DNA of 64,000 bases from Protula sp. h YS-2021 (taxonomy: Eukaryota > Annelida > Polychaeta > Sabellida > Serpulidae), in contig OX457028.1 in assembly GCA_949752745.1 (NCBI GenBank), positions 26,293,458 to 26,357,457 on the forward strand. Reading direction: 5' to 3'. Positions 25,301 to 38,900 of the stretch are shown here, one piece after another; positions within the stretch are counted from its first letter, which is position 1, and every line of letters starts with the position of its first letter. Both the position numbers and the translations under genes were made by a program. The notes under the pieces are model-generated. The model was given only the letters and a program-made list of their open reading frames with translations. It was not told the DNA's origin and did no database searches.

Positions 25301-27030
25301 TGTTTGCTACACTACACTGAACGTCAAAGGAGGATTTACATATACATCACGACACACCTCAGCTTAATGGTACAGCATACCCTCGACATACTTTCACTTA
25401 TATATATCTCCTCGTTTATCTCGATGTAGGAGACTGTTATACGAAATCGCAAGTACTTTTGGAGCTTAAGCGGCATTCCCAAACATACACACACCCAATC
25501 CGTTGAACAAAATGTCATCTTACTTGCTGGACTAACCGTCAGTTAAACTCTTGCCACAAACATTACCTAAGATGACAACACAACTCAGCTTAAGCTTCCA
25601 TCAGACCCAGTACATGTTTTAATTTTGATATATCAACTCATTCGACTTGATGTACCACGCCACTAGAAAGTCACAGTTTTGGTGGGAACTTAAGCTGATA
25701 CAGTGAACTAACGCATACCCTTTCCTTTGAACAAAACCCCCTGTTTCTTCTTTTTCACACTACACCGAACGTCAAAGCATCATTTACACATACATCACGA
25801 CACACCTCAGCTTGAGCTTACAGTATACCCGCGAAATACTTTCTCTTATATATCTCTCCTCGTTTAACTAGATGTAGCACACTATTATTGGAAGTCGCAA
25901 GTATGGTTGGAACTTAAGCGGCGTTCGCAAACATAAACACACCCTATCCGTTGAACAAAATCTCATCTTACTTGCTTGACTTACCGTCAGATAAACTCTT
26001 GTCACAAGCATTACCTAAGATGACAACACAACTCAGCTTAAGCTTCCAACATACCCTGGAGATGTTTTAGCTTTGATTTTTCGCGAACATTCACCCTATC
26101 CGTTGAACAAAATATCATCTTACTTGGTGGACTTACCGTCAGTTAAACTCTTGCACAAGCATTACCTAAGATGACAAAACAGCTCGGCTTAAAATTCCAA
26201 CATACCCCTGTGGGTAGGGGGGAATCTTAAGAATACACCCACTGCGTTCTGTTCCGTGCATGGCGTAAGAGGCGACTAATCGGAATTTCTTTCTTTCTAA
26301 CTCTTCTTCTACTATTTCTTCATTCTTCCCTCTTTTTTTCCCCACTTGTTCCTTTAGCAAATGCGTCTCAATATACCCATTATAGTCGCTTAACGGGACG
26401 TTAAACACCAAACAAACAAACCAACGTACCCGCGACATGTTTTAACTTTGATTTATCTCCTCATTTAACTTGATGTACTATACGCCACCAGAGTCAGAGT
26501 TTTGTAGGGAACTTAAGCTGATGCAGCAAATAGACGCACACCCTTTCCTTCGAACAAAACCGCATGTTACTTGCTTGCTATACTACACGGAACGTCAAAG
26601 CATCGTTTGCACATACATCACGACACACCTCAGCTTGAGCTTACAGTATACCCGCGACATACTTTCTCTTATATATCTCTCCTCGTTTAACTCGATGTAG
26701 CACACTATTATTGGAAGTCGCAAGTATGGTTGGAACTTAAGCGGCGTTCGCAAACATACACACACCCTATCCGTTGAACAAAATCTCATCTTACTTGCTC
26801 GACTTACCGTCAGATAAACTCTTGTCACAAGCATTACCTAAGATGACAACACAACTCAGCTTAAGCTTCCAACATACCCTGGAGATGTTTTAGCTTTGAT
26901 TTTTCGCAAACATACACCCTATCCGTTGAACAAAATATCATCTTACTTGGTGGAATTACCGTCAGTTAAACTCTTGCACAAGCATTACCTAAGATGACAA
27001 AACAGCTCGGCTTAAAATTCCAACATACCC
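22332..27030 (+). repeat. Transition zone between the 1.26-kb and 1.72-kb HOR types
   Basis: E copies start at 22332, 24488 and 26208. The 22332 unit (2,156 bp) is E-A1B1-A3B3-A2B2-A3B3-H and carries the A2B2 dimer (GTAGTAAACAGACGC, TCAGCTTAATGGTACAGC) for the first time in an HOR. The 24488 unit (1,720 bp) is already the three-dimer type. The 26208 unit (823 bp) keeps one dimer, an A1/A3 chimera joined near 26571 (GCTATACTACACGG), plus B3 and H. Confidence 0.85.
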
Positions 27031-30000
27031 CTGTGGGGTGGGGGGAATCTTAAGAATACACCCACTGCGTTCTGTTCCGTGCATGGCGTAAGAGGCGGTT
27101 AATCGGAATTTCTTTCTTTCTAACTCTTCTTTTACTATTTCTTCATTCTTCCCTCTTTTTTCCCACTTGTTCCTTTAGCAAATGCGTCCCAATATACCCA
27201 TCATAGTCGCTTAACGGGACGTTAAACACCAATCCAACAAACCAACATACCCACGACATGTTTTAACTTTGATTTATCTCCTCATTTAACTTGATGTACT
27301 ATACGCCACCAGAGTCAGAGTTTTGTAGGGAACTTAAGCTGATGCAGAAAATAGACGCACACCCTTTCCTTCGAACAAAACCGCATGTTACTTGCTTGCC
27401 ATACTACATAGAACGTCAAAGGACCATTTACACATGCATGACGACACACCTCAGCTTAAGCTTACAACCCACCCTGGACATACTTTCATTTTAAATCTCT
27501 TTTCGTTTTACTCGATGTAGCACACTATTATACGAAATTGCAAGTATGGTTGGAACTTAAGCAGCATTCGCAAACATACACACACCCTATCCGTTGAACA
27601 AAATGTCATCTTACTTGCTGGACTTACCGTCAATTAAACTCTTGCCACAAGCAATACCTTAGATGACAACACAACTCAGCTTAAGGTTCCAACAATACCG
27701 CGACTTGTTTTAACTTTGATTTATCTCCTGATTTGACTTGATGTACTATACGCCACTACAAAGTCAGTTTGGTAGAGAACATAAGCTGAAATAGTAAACA
27801 GACGCACACTCTTTCCTTTGAACAAAACCCCATGTTACTTGCTTGCTACACTACACTGAACGTCAAGGGAGGATTTACATATACATCACGACACACCTCA
27901 GCTTAATGGTACGGCATACCCTCGACATACTTTCACTTATAGATATATCTCCTTGTTTATCTCGATGTAGAAGACTGTTATACGAAATCGCAAGTACTTT
28001 TGGAGCTTAAGCGGCATACGCAAACATACACACACCCAATCCGTTGAACAAAATTTCATCTTACTTGCTGGACTTACCGTCAGTTAAACTCTTGCCACAA
28101 ACATTACCTAAGATGACTACACAACTCAGCTTAAGGTTCCATCAGACCCAGTACATGTTTTAACTTTGATATATCAACTCATTCGACTTGATGTACCACG
28201 CCACAAGAAAGTCACAGTTTTGGTGGGAACTTAAGCTGATACAGTGAACTAACGCATACGCTTTCCTTTGAACAAAACCCCCTGTTTCTTCTTTTTCACA
28301 CTACACTGAACGTCAAAGCATCATTTACACATACATCACGACACACCTCAGCTTGAGCTTACAGTATACCCGCAAAATACTTTCTCTTATATATCTCTCC
28401 TGGTTTAACTCGATGTAGCACACTATTATTGGAAGTCGCAAGTATGGTTGGAACTTAAGCGGCGTTCGCAAACATACACACATCCTATCCGTTGAACAAA
28501 ATCTCATCTTACTTGCTCGACTTACCGTCAGATAAATTCTTGTCACAAGCATTACCTAAGATGACAACACAACTCAGCTTAAGCTTCCAACATACCCTGG
28601 AGATGTTTTAGCTTTGATTTTTCGCAAACATACACCCTATCCGTTGAACAAAATATCATCTTACTTGGTGGAATTACCGTCAGTTAAACTCTTGCACAAG
28701 CATTACCTAAGATGACAAAACAGCTCGGCTTAAAATTCCAACATACCCCTGTGGGGTGGGGGGAATCTTAAGAATACACCCACTGCGTTCTGTTCCGTGC
28801 ATGGCGTAAGAGGCGGTTAATCGGAATTTCTTTCTTTCTAACTCTTCTTTTACTATTTCTTCATTCTTCCCTCTTTTTTTCCGACTTGTTCCTTTAGCAA
28901 ATGCGTCCCAATATACCCATCATAGTCGCTTAACGGGACGTTAAACACCAATCCAACAAACCAACATACCCACGACATGTTTTAAATTTGATTTATCTCC
29001 TCATTTAACTTGATGTACTATACGCCACCAGAGTCAGAGTTTTGTAGGGAACTTAAGCCGATGCAGAAAATAGACGCACACCCTTTCCTTCGAACAAAAC
29101 CGCATGTTACTTGCTTGCCATACTACATTGAACGTCAAAGGATCATTTACACATGCATGACGACACACCTCAGCTTAAGCTTACAACCCACCCTGGACAT
29201 ACTTTCATTTTAAATTTCTTTTCGTTTTACTCGATGTAGCACACTATTTTACGAAATCGCAAGTATGGTTGGAACTTAAGCGGCATTCGCAAACATACAC
29301 ACACCCTATTCGTTGAACAAAATGTCATCTTACTTGCTGGATTTACCGTCAATTAAACTCTTGCCACAAGCAATACCTTAGATGACAACACAACTCAGCT
29401 TAAGGTTCCAACAATACCGCGACTTGTTTTAACTTTGATTTATCTCCTGATTTGACTTGATGTACTATACGCGACTACAAAGTCACAGTTTGGTAGAGAA
29501 CATAAGCTGATGTAGTAAACAGACGCACACTTTTTCCTTTGAACAAAACCCCATGTTACTTGCTTGCTACACTACACTGAACGTCAAGGGAGGATTTACA
29601 TATACATCACGACACACCTCAGCTTAATGGTACAGCATACCCTCGACATACTTTCACTTATATATATATCTCCTCGTTTATCTCGATGTAGAAGACTGTT
29701 ATACGAAATCGCAAGTACTTTTGGAGCTTAAGCGGCATACGCAAACATACACACACCCAATCCGTTGAACAAAATTTCATCTTACTTGCTGGACTTACCG
29801 TCAGTTAAACTCTTGCCACAAACATTACCTAAGATGACTTCACAACTCAGCTTAAGGTTCCATCAGACCCAGTACATGTTTTAAGTTTGATATATCAACT
29901 CATTCGACTTGATGTACCACGCCACTAGAAAGTCACAGTTTTGGTGGGAACTTAAGCTGATACAGTGAACTAACGCATACGCTTTCCTTTGAACAAAACC

Positions 30001-31817
30001 CCCTGTTTCTTCTTTTTCACACTACACTGAACGTCAAAGCATCATTTACACATACATCACGACACACCTCAGCTTGAGCTCACAGTATACCCGCAAAATA
30101 CTTTCTCTTATATATCTCTCCTCGTTTAACTCGATGTAGCACACTATTATTGGAAGTCGCAAGTATGGTTGGAACTTAAGCGGCGTTCGCAAACATACAC
30201 ACACCCTATCCGTTGAACAAAATCTCATCTTACTTGCTGGACTTACCGTCAGATAAATTCTTGTCACAAGCATTACCTAAGATGACAACACAACTCAGCT
30301 TAAGCTTCCAACATACCCTGGAGATGTTTTAGCTTTGATTTGTCGCAAACATACACCCTATCCGTTGAACAAAATATCATCTTACTTGGTGGAATTACCG
30401 TCAGTTAAACTCTTGCACAAGCATTACCTAAGATGACAAAACAGCTCGGCTTAAAATTCCAACATACCCCTGTGGGGTGGGGGGAATCTTTAGAATACAC
30501 CCACTGCGTTCTGTTCCGTGCATGGCGTAAGAGGCGGTTAATCGGAATTTCTTTCTTTCTAACTCTTCTTTTACTATTTCTTCATTCTTCCCTCTTTTTT
30601 CCCACTTGTTCCTTTAGCAAATGCGTCCCAATATACCCATCATAGTCGCTTAACGGGACGTTAAACACCAATCCAACAAACCAACATACCCACGACATGT
30701 TTTAACTTTGATTTATCTCCTCATTTAACTTGATGTACTATACGCCACCAGAGTCAGAGTTTTGTAGGGAACTTAAGCTGATGCAGAAAATAGACGCACA
30801 CCCTTTCCTTCGAACAAAACCGCATGTTACTTGCTTGCCATACTACATTGAACGTCAAAGGATCATTTACACATGCATGACGACACACCTCAGCTTAAGC
30901 TTACAACCCACCCTGGACATACTTTCATTTTAAATCTCTTTTCGTTTTACTCGATATAGCACACTATTATACGAAATTGCAAGTATGGTTGGAACTTAAG
31001 CGGCATTCGCAAACATACACACACCCTATCCGTTGAACAAAATGTCATCTTACTTGCTGGACTTACCGTCAATTAAACTCTTACCACAAGCAATACCTTA
31101 GATGACAACACAACTCAGCTTAAGGTTCCAACAATACCGCGACTTGTTTTAACTTTGATTTATCTCCTGATTTGACTTGATGTACTATACGCCACTACAA
31201 AGTCAGTTTGGTAGAGAACATAAGCTGAAATAGTAAACAGACGCACACTCTTTCCTTTGAACAACACCCCATGTTACTTGCTTGCTACACTACACTGAAC
31301 GTCAAGGGAGGATTTACATATACATCACGACACACCTCAGCTTAATGGTGCAGCATACCCTCGACATACTTTCACTTATAGATATATCTCCTCGTTTATC
31401 TCGATGTAGAAGACTGTTATACGAAATCGCAAGTACTTTTGGAGCTTAAGCGGCATACGCAAACATACACACACCCAATCCGTTGAACAAAATTTCATCT
31501 TACTTGCTGGACTTACCGTCAGTTAAACTCTTGCCACAAACATTACCTAAGATGACTACACAACTCAGCTTAAGGTTCCATCAGACCCAGTACATGTTTT
31601 AAGTTTGATATATCAACTCATTCGACTTGATGTACCACGCCACTAGAAAGTCACAGTTTTGGTGGGAACTTAAGCTGATACAGTGAACTAACGCATACGC
31701 TTTCCTTTGAACAAAACCCCCTGTTTCTTCTTTTTCACACTACACTGAACGTCAAAGCATCATTTACACATACATCACGACACACCTCAGCTTGAGCTCA
31801 CAGTATACCCGCAAAAT

Positions 31818-32383
31818 ACTTTCTCTTATATATCTCTCCTGGTTTAACTCGATGTAGCACACTATTATTGGAAGTCGCAAGTATGGTTGGAACTTAAGCG
31901 GCGTTCGCAAACATACACACACCCTATCCGTTGAACAAAATCTCATCTTACTTGCTCGACTTACCGTCAGATAAATTCTTGTCACAAGCATTACCTAAGA
32001 TGACAACACAACTCAGCTTAAGCTTCCAACATACCCTGGAGATGTTTTAGCTTTGATTTGTCGCAAACATACACCCTATCCGTTGAACAAAATATCATCT
32101 ACTTTCTCTTATATATCTCTCCTCGTTTAACTCGATGTAGCACACTATTATTGGAAGTCGCAAGTATGGTTGGAACTTAAGCGGCGTTCGCAAACATACA
32201 CACACCCTATCCGTTGAACAAAATCTCATCTTACTTGCTGGACTTACCGTCAGATAAATTCTTGTCACAAGCATTACCTAAGATGACAACACAACTCAGC
32301 TTAAGCTTCCAACATACCCTGGAGATGTTTTAGCTTTGATTTGTCGCAAACATACACCCTATCCGTTGAACAAAATATCATCT
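31818..32383 (+). repeat. 283-bp tandem duplication inside one 1.7-kb unit
   Basis: Sequence from 31818 (ACTTTCTCTTATATATC, in B3, running into H) is repeated from 32101. At the join, H breaks off after AATATCATCT and B3 resumes with ACTTTCTC; normal H reads TCATCTTACTTGG there, so there is a short ACTT microhomology. It accounts for the single 2,001-bp spacing. Confidence 0.88.
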
Positions 32384-34188
32384 TACTTGGTGGAATTACC
32401 GTCAGTTAAACTCTTGCACAAGCATTACCTAAGATGACAAAACAGCTCGGCTTAAAATTCCAACATACCCCTGTGGGGTGGGGGGAATCTTAAGAATACA
32501 CCCACTGCGTTCTGTTCCGTGCATGGCGTAAGAGGCGGTTAATCGGAATTTCTTTCTTTCTAACTCTTCTTTTACTATTTCTTCATTCTTCCCTCTTTTT
32601 TCCCACTTGTTCCTTTAGCAAATGCGTCCCAATATACCCATCATAGTCGCTTAACGGGACGTTAAACACCAATCCAACAAACCAACATACCCACGACATG
32701 TTTTAACTTTGATTTATCTCCTCATTTAACTTGATGTACTATACGCCACCAGAGTCAGAGTTTTGTAGGGAACTTAAGCTGATGCAGAAAATAGACGCAC
32801 ACCCTTTCCTTCGAACAAAACCGCATGTTACTTGCTTGCCATACTACATTGAACGTCAAAGGATCATTTACACATGCATGACGACACACCTCAGCTTAAG
32901 CTTACAACCCACCCTGGACATACTTTCATTTTAAATCTCTTTTCGTTTTACTCGATATAGCACACTATTATACGAAATTGCAAGTATGGTTGGAACTTAA
33001 GCGGCATTCGCAAACATACACACACCCTATCCGTTGAACAAAATGTCATCTTACTTGCTGGACTTACCGTCAATTAAACTCTTACCACAAGCAATACCTT
33101 AGATGACAACACAACTCAGCTTAAGGTTCCAACAATACCGCGGCTTGTTTTAACTTTGATTTATCTCCTGATTTGACTTGATGTACTATACGCCACTACA
33201 AAGTCAGTTTGGTAGAGAACATAAGCTGAAATAGTAAACAGACGCACACTCTTTCCTTTGAACAACACCCCATGTTACTTGCTTGCTACACTACACTGAA
33301 CGTCAAGGGAGGATTTACATATACATCACGACACACCTCAGCTTAATGGTGCAGCATACCCTCGACATACTTTCACTTATAGATATATCTCCTCGTTTAT
33401 CTCGATGTAGAAGACTGTTATACGAAATCGCAAGTACTTTTGGAGCTTAAGCGGCATACGCAAACATACACACACCCAATCCGTTGAACAAAATTTCATC
33501 TTACTTGCTGGACTTACCGTCAGTTAAACTCTTGCCACAAACATTACCTAAGATGACTACACAACTCAGCTTAAGGTTCCATCAGACCCAGTACATGTTT
33601 TAAGTTTGATATATCAACTCATTCGACTTGATGTACCACGCCACTAGAAAGTCACAGTTTTGGTGGGAACTTAAGCTGATACAGTGAACTAACGCATACG
33701 CTTTCCTTTGAACAAAACCCCCTGTTTCTTCTTTTTCACACTACACTGAACGTCAAAGCATCATTTACACATACATCACGACACACCTCAGCTTGAGCTC
33801 ACAGTATACCCGCAAAATACTTTCTCTTATATATCTCTCCTGGTTTAACTCGATGTAGCACACTATTATTGGAAGTCGCAAGTATGGTTGGAACTTAAGC
33901 GGCGTTCGCAAACATACACACACCCTATCCGTTGAACAAAATCTCATCTTACTTGCTCGACTTACCGTCAGATAAATTCTTGTCACAAGCATTACCTAAG
34001 ATGACAACACAACTCAGCTTAAGCTTCCAACATACCCTGGAGATGTTTTAGCTTTGATTTGTCGCAAACATACACCCTATCCGTTGAACAAAATATCATC
34101 TTACTTGGTGGAATTACCGTCAGTTAAACTCTTGCACAAGCATTACCTAAGATGACAAAACAGCTCGGCTTAAAATTCCAACATACCC

Positions 34189-35906
34189 CTGTGGGGTTGG
34201 GGGAATCTTAAGAATACACCCACTGCGTTCTGTTCCGTGCATGGCGTAAGAGGCGGTTAATCGGAATTTCTTTCTTTCTAACTCTTCTTTTACTATTTCT
34301 TCATTCTTCCCTCTTTTTTCCCACTTGTTCCTTTAGCAAATGCGTCCCAATATACCCATCATAGTCGCTTAACGGGACGTTAAACACCAATCCAACAAAC
34401 CAACATACCCACGACATGTTTTAACTTTGATTTATCTCCTCATTTAACTTGATGTACTATACGCCACCAGAGTCAGAGTTTTGTAGGGAACTTAAGCTGA
34501 TGCAGAAAATAGACGCACACCCTTTCCTTCGAACAAAACCGCATGTTACTTGCTTGCCATACTACATTGAACGTCAAAGGATCATTTACACATGCATGAC
34601 GACACACCTCAGCTTAAGCTTACAACCCACCCTGGACATACTTTCATTTTAAATCTCTTTTCGTTTTACTCGATATAGCACACTATTATACGAAATTGCA
34701 AGTATGGTTGGAACTTAAGCGGCATTCGCAAACATACACACACCCTATCCGTTGAACAAAATGTCATCTTACTTGCTGGACTTACCGTCAATTAAACTCT
34801 TACCACAAGCAATACCTTAGATGACAACACAACTCAGCTTAAGGTTCCAACAATACCGCGACTTGTTTTAACTTTGATTTATCTCCTGATTTGACTTGAT
34901 GTACTATACGCCACTATAAAGTCAGTTTGGTAGAGAACATAAGCTGAAATAGTAAACAGACGCACACTCTTTCCTTTGAACAAAACCCCATGTTACTTGC
35001 TTGCTACACTACACTGAACGTCAAGGGAGGATTTACATATACATCACGACACACCTCAGCTTAATGGTACAGCATACCCTCGACATACTTTCACTTATAG
35101 ATATATGTCCTCGTTTATCTCGATGTAGAAGACTGTTATACGAAATCGCAAGTACTTTTGGAGCTTAAGCGGCATACGCAAACATACACACACCCAATCC
35201 GTTGAACAAAATTTCATCTTACTTGCTGGACTTACCGTCAGTTAAACTCTTGCCACAAACATTACCTAAGATGACTTCACAACTCAGCTTAAGGTTCCAT
35301 CAGACCCAGTACATGTTTTAACTTTGATATATCAACTCATTCGACTTGATGTACCACGCCACTAGAAAGTCACAGTTTTGGTGGGAACTTAAGCTGATAC
35401 AGTGAACTAACGCATACGCTTTCCTTTGAACAAAACCCCCTGTTTCTTCTTTTTCACACTACACTGAACGTCAAAGCATCATTTACACATACATCACGAC
35501 ACACCTCAGCTTGAGCTCACAGTATACCCGCAAAATACTTTCTCTTATATATCTCTCCTCGTTTAACTCGATGTAGCACACTATTATTGGAAGTCGCAAG
35601 TATGGTTGGAACTTAAGCGGCGTTCGCAAACATACACACACCCTGTCCGTTGAACAAAATCTCATCTTACTTGCTGGACTTACCGTCAGATAAATTCTTG
35701 TCACAAGCATTACCTAAGATGACAACACAACTCAGCTTAAGCTTCCAACATACCCTGGAGATGTTTTAGCTTTGATTTGTCGCAAACATACACCCTATCC
35801 GTTGAACAAAATATCATCTTACTTGGTGGAATTACCGTCAGTTAAACTCTTGCACAAGCATTACCTAAGATGACAAAACAGCTCGGCTTAAAATTCCAAC
35901 ATACCC
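34189..35906 (+). repeat. Reference 1,718-bp HOR unit, parsed
   Basis: E 34189-34399, bounded by CCAACATACCC at 34178-34188 and 34400-34410; A1 34414-34635; B1 34636-34860; A2 34861-35082; B2 35083-35310; A3 35311-35532; B3 35533-35758; H 35759-35906, whose last 11 bases are the next target duplication. A monomers are each 222 bp, B monomers 225-228 bp and H 148 bp. The lengths and the short linker after E sum to 1,718. Confidence 0.93.
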
Positions 35907-38900
35907 CTGTGGGGTGGGGGGAATCTAAAGAATACACCCACTGCGTTCTGTTCCGTGCATGGCGTAAGAGGCGGTTAATCGGAATTTCTTTCTTTCTAAC
36001 TCTTCTTTTACTATTTCTTCATTCTTCCCTCTTTTTTTCCCACTTGTTCCTTTAGCAAATGCGTCCCAATATACCCATCATAGTCGCTTAACGGGACGTT
36101 AAACACCAATCCAACAAACCAACATACCCACGACATGTTTTAACTTTGATTTATCTCCTCATTTAACTTGATGTACTATACGCCACCAGAGTCAGAGTTT
36201 TGTAGGGAACTTAAGCTGATGCAGAAAATAGACGCACACTCTTTCCTTCGAACAAAACCGCATGTTACTTGCTTGCCATACTACATTGAACGTCAAAGGA
36301 TCATTTACACATGCATGACGACACACCTCAGCTTAAGCTTACAACCCACCCTGGACATACTTTCATTTTAAATCTCTTTTCGTTTTACTCGATATAGCAC
36401 ACTATTATGCGAAATTGCAAGTATGGTTGGAACTTAAGCGGCATTCGCAAACATACACACACCCTATCCGTTGAACAAAATGTCATCTTACTTGCTGGAC
36501 TTACCGTCAATTAAACTCTTACCACAAGCAATACCTTAGATGACAACACAACTCAGCTTAAGGTTCCAACAATACCGCGACTTGTTTTAACTTTGATTTA
36601 TCTCCTGATTTGACTTGATGTACTATACGCCACTACAAAGTCAGTTTGGTAGAGAACATAAGCTGAAATAGTAAACAGACGCACACTCTTTCCTTTGAAC
36701 AAAACCCCATGTTACTTGCTTGCTACACTACACTGAACGTCAAGGGAGGATTTACATATACATCACGACACACCTCAGCTTAATGGTACAGCATACCCTC
36801 GACATACTTTCACTTATAGATATATCTCCTCGTTTATCTCGATGTAGAAGACTGTTATACGAAATCGCAAGTACTTTTGGAGCTTAAGCGGCATACGCAA
36901 ACATACACACACCCAATCCGTTGAACAAAATTTCATCTTACTTGCTGGACTTACCGTCAGTTAAACTCTTGCCACAAACATTACCTAAGATGACTACACA
37001 ACTCAGCTTAAGGTTCCATCAGACCCAGTACATGTTTTAACTTTGATATATCAACTCATTCGACTTGATGTACCACGCCACTAGAAAGTCACAGTTTTGG
37101 TGGGAACTTAAGCTGATACAGTGAACTAACGCATACGCTTTCCTTTGAACAAAACCCCCTGTTTCTTCTTTTTCACACTACACTGAACGTCAAAGCATCA
37201 TTTACACATACATCACGACACACCTCAGCTTGAGCTCACAGTATACCCGCAAAATACTTTCTCTTATATATCTCTCCTGGTTTAACTCGATGTAGCACAC
37301 TATTATTGGAAGTCGCAAGTATGGTTGGAACTTAAGCGGCGTTCGCAAACATACACACACCCTATCCGTTGAACAAAATCTCATCTTACTTGCTGGACTT
37401 ACCGTCAGATAAATTCTTGTCACAAGCATTACCTAAGATGACAACACAACTCAGCTTAAGCTTCCAACATACCCTGGAGATGTTTTAGCTTTGATTTGTC
37501 GCAAACATACACTCTATCCGTTGAACAAAATATCATCTTACTTGGTGGAATTACCGTCAGTTAAACTCTTGCACAAGCATTACCTAAGATGACAAAACAG
37601 CTCGGCTTAAAATTCCAACATACCCCTGTGGGGTTGGGGGAATCTTAAGAATACACCCACTGCGTTCTGTTCCGTGCATGGCGTAAGAGGCGGTTAATCG
37701 GAATTTCTTTCTTTCTAACTCTTCTTTTACTATTTCTTCATTCTTCCCTCTTTTTTCCCACTTGTTCCTTTAGCAAATGCGTCCCAATATACCCATCATA
37801 GTCGCTTAACGGGACGTTAAACACCAATCCAACAAACCAACATACCCACGACATGTTTTAACTTTGATTTATCTCCTCATTTAACTTGATGTACTATACG
37901 CCACCAGAGTCAGAGTTTTGTAGGGAACTTAAGCTGATGCAGAAAATAGACGCACACTCTTTCCTTCGAACAAAACCGCATGTTACTTGCTTGCCATACT
38001 ACATTGAACGTCAAAGGATCATTTACACATGCATGACGACACACCTCAGCTTAAGCTTACAACCCACCCTGGACATACTTTCATTTTAAATCTCTTTTCG
38101 TTTTACTCGATATAGCACACTATTATGCGAAATTGCAAGTATGGTTGGAACTTAAGCGGCATTCGCAAACATACACACACCCTATCCGTTGAACAAAATG
38201 TCATCTTACTTGCTGGACTTACCGTCAATTAAACTCTTACCACAAGCAATACCTTAGATGACAACACAACTCAGCTTAAGGTTCCAACAATACCGCGACT
38301 TGTTTTAACTTTGATTTATCTCCTGATTTGACTTGATGTACTATACGCCACTACAAAGTCAGTTTGGTAGAGAACATAAGCTGAAATAGTAAACAGACGC
38401 ACACTCTTTCCTTTGAACAAAACCCCATGTTACTTGCTTGCTACACTACACTGAACGTCAAGGGAGGATTTACATATACATCACGACACACCTCAGCTTA
38501 ATGGTACAGCATACCCTCGACATACTTTCACTTATAGATATATCTCCTCGTTTATCTCGATGTAGAAGACTGTTATACGAAATCGCAAGTACTTTTGGAG
38601 CTTAAGCGGCATACGCAAACATACACACACCCAATCCGTTGAACAAAATTTCATCTTACTTGCTGGACTTACCGTCAGTTAAACTCTTGCCACAAACATT
38701 ACCTAAGATGACTACACAACTCAGCTTAAGGTTCCATCAGACCCAGTACATGTTTTAAGTTTGATATATCAACTCATTCGACTTGATGTACCACGCCACT
38801 AGAAAGTCACAGTTTTGGTGGGAACTTAAGCTGATACAGTGAACTAACGCATACGCTTTCCTTTGAACAAAACCCCCTGTTTCTTCTTTTTCACACTACA

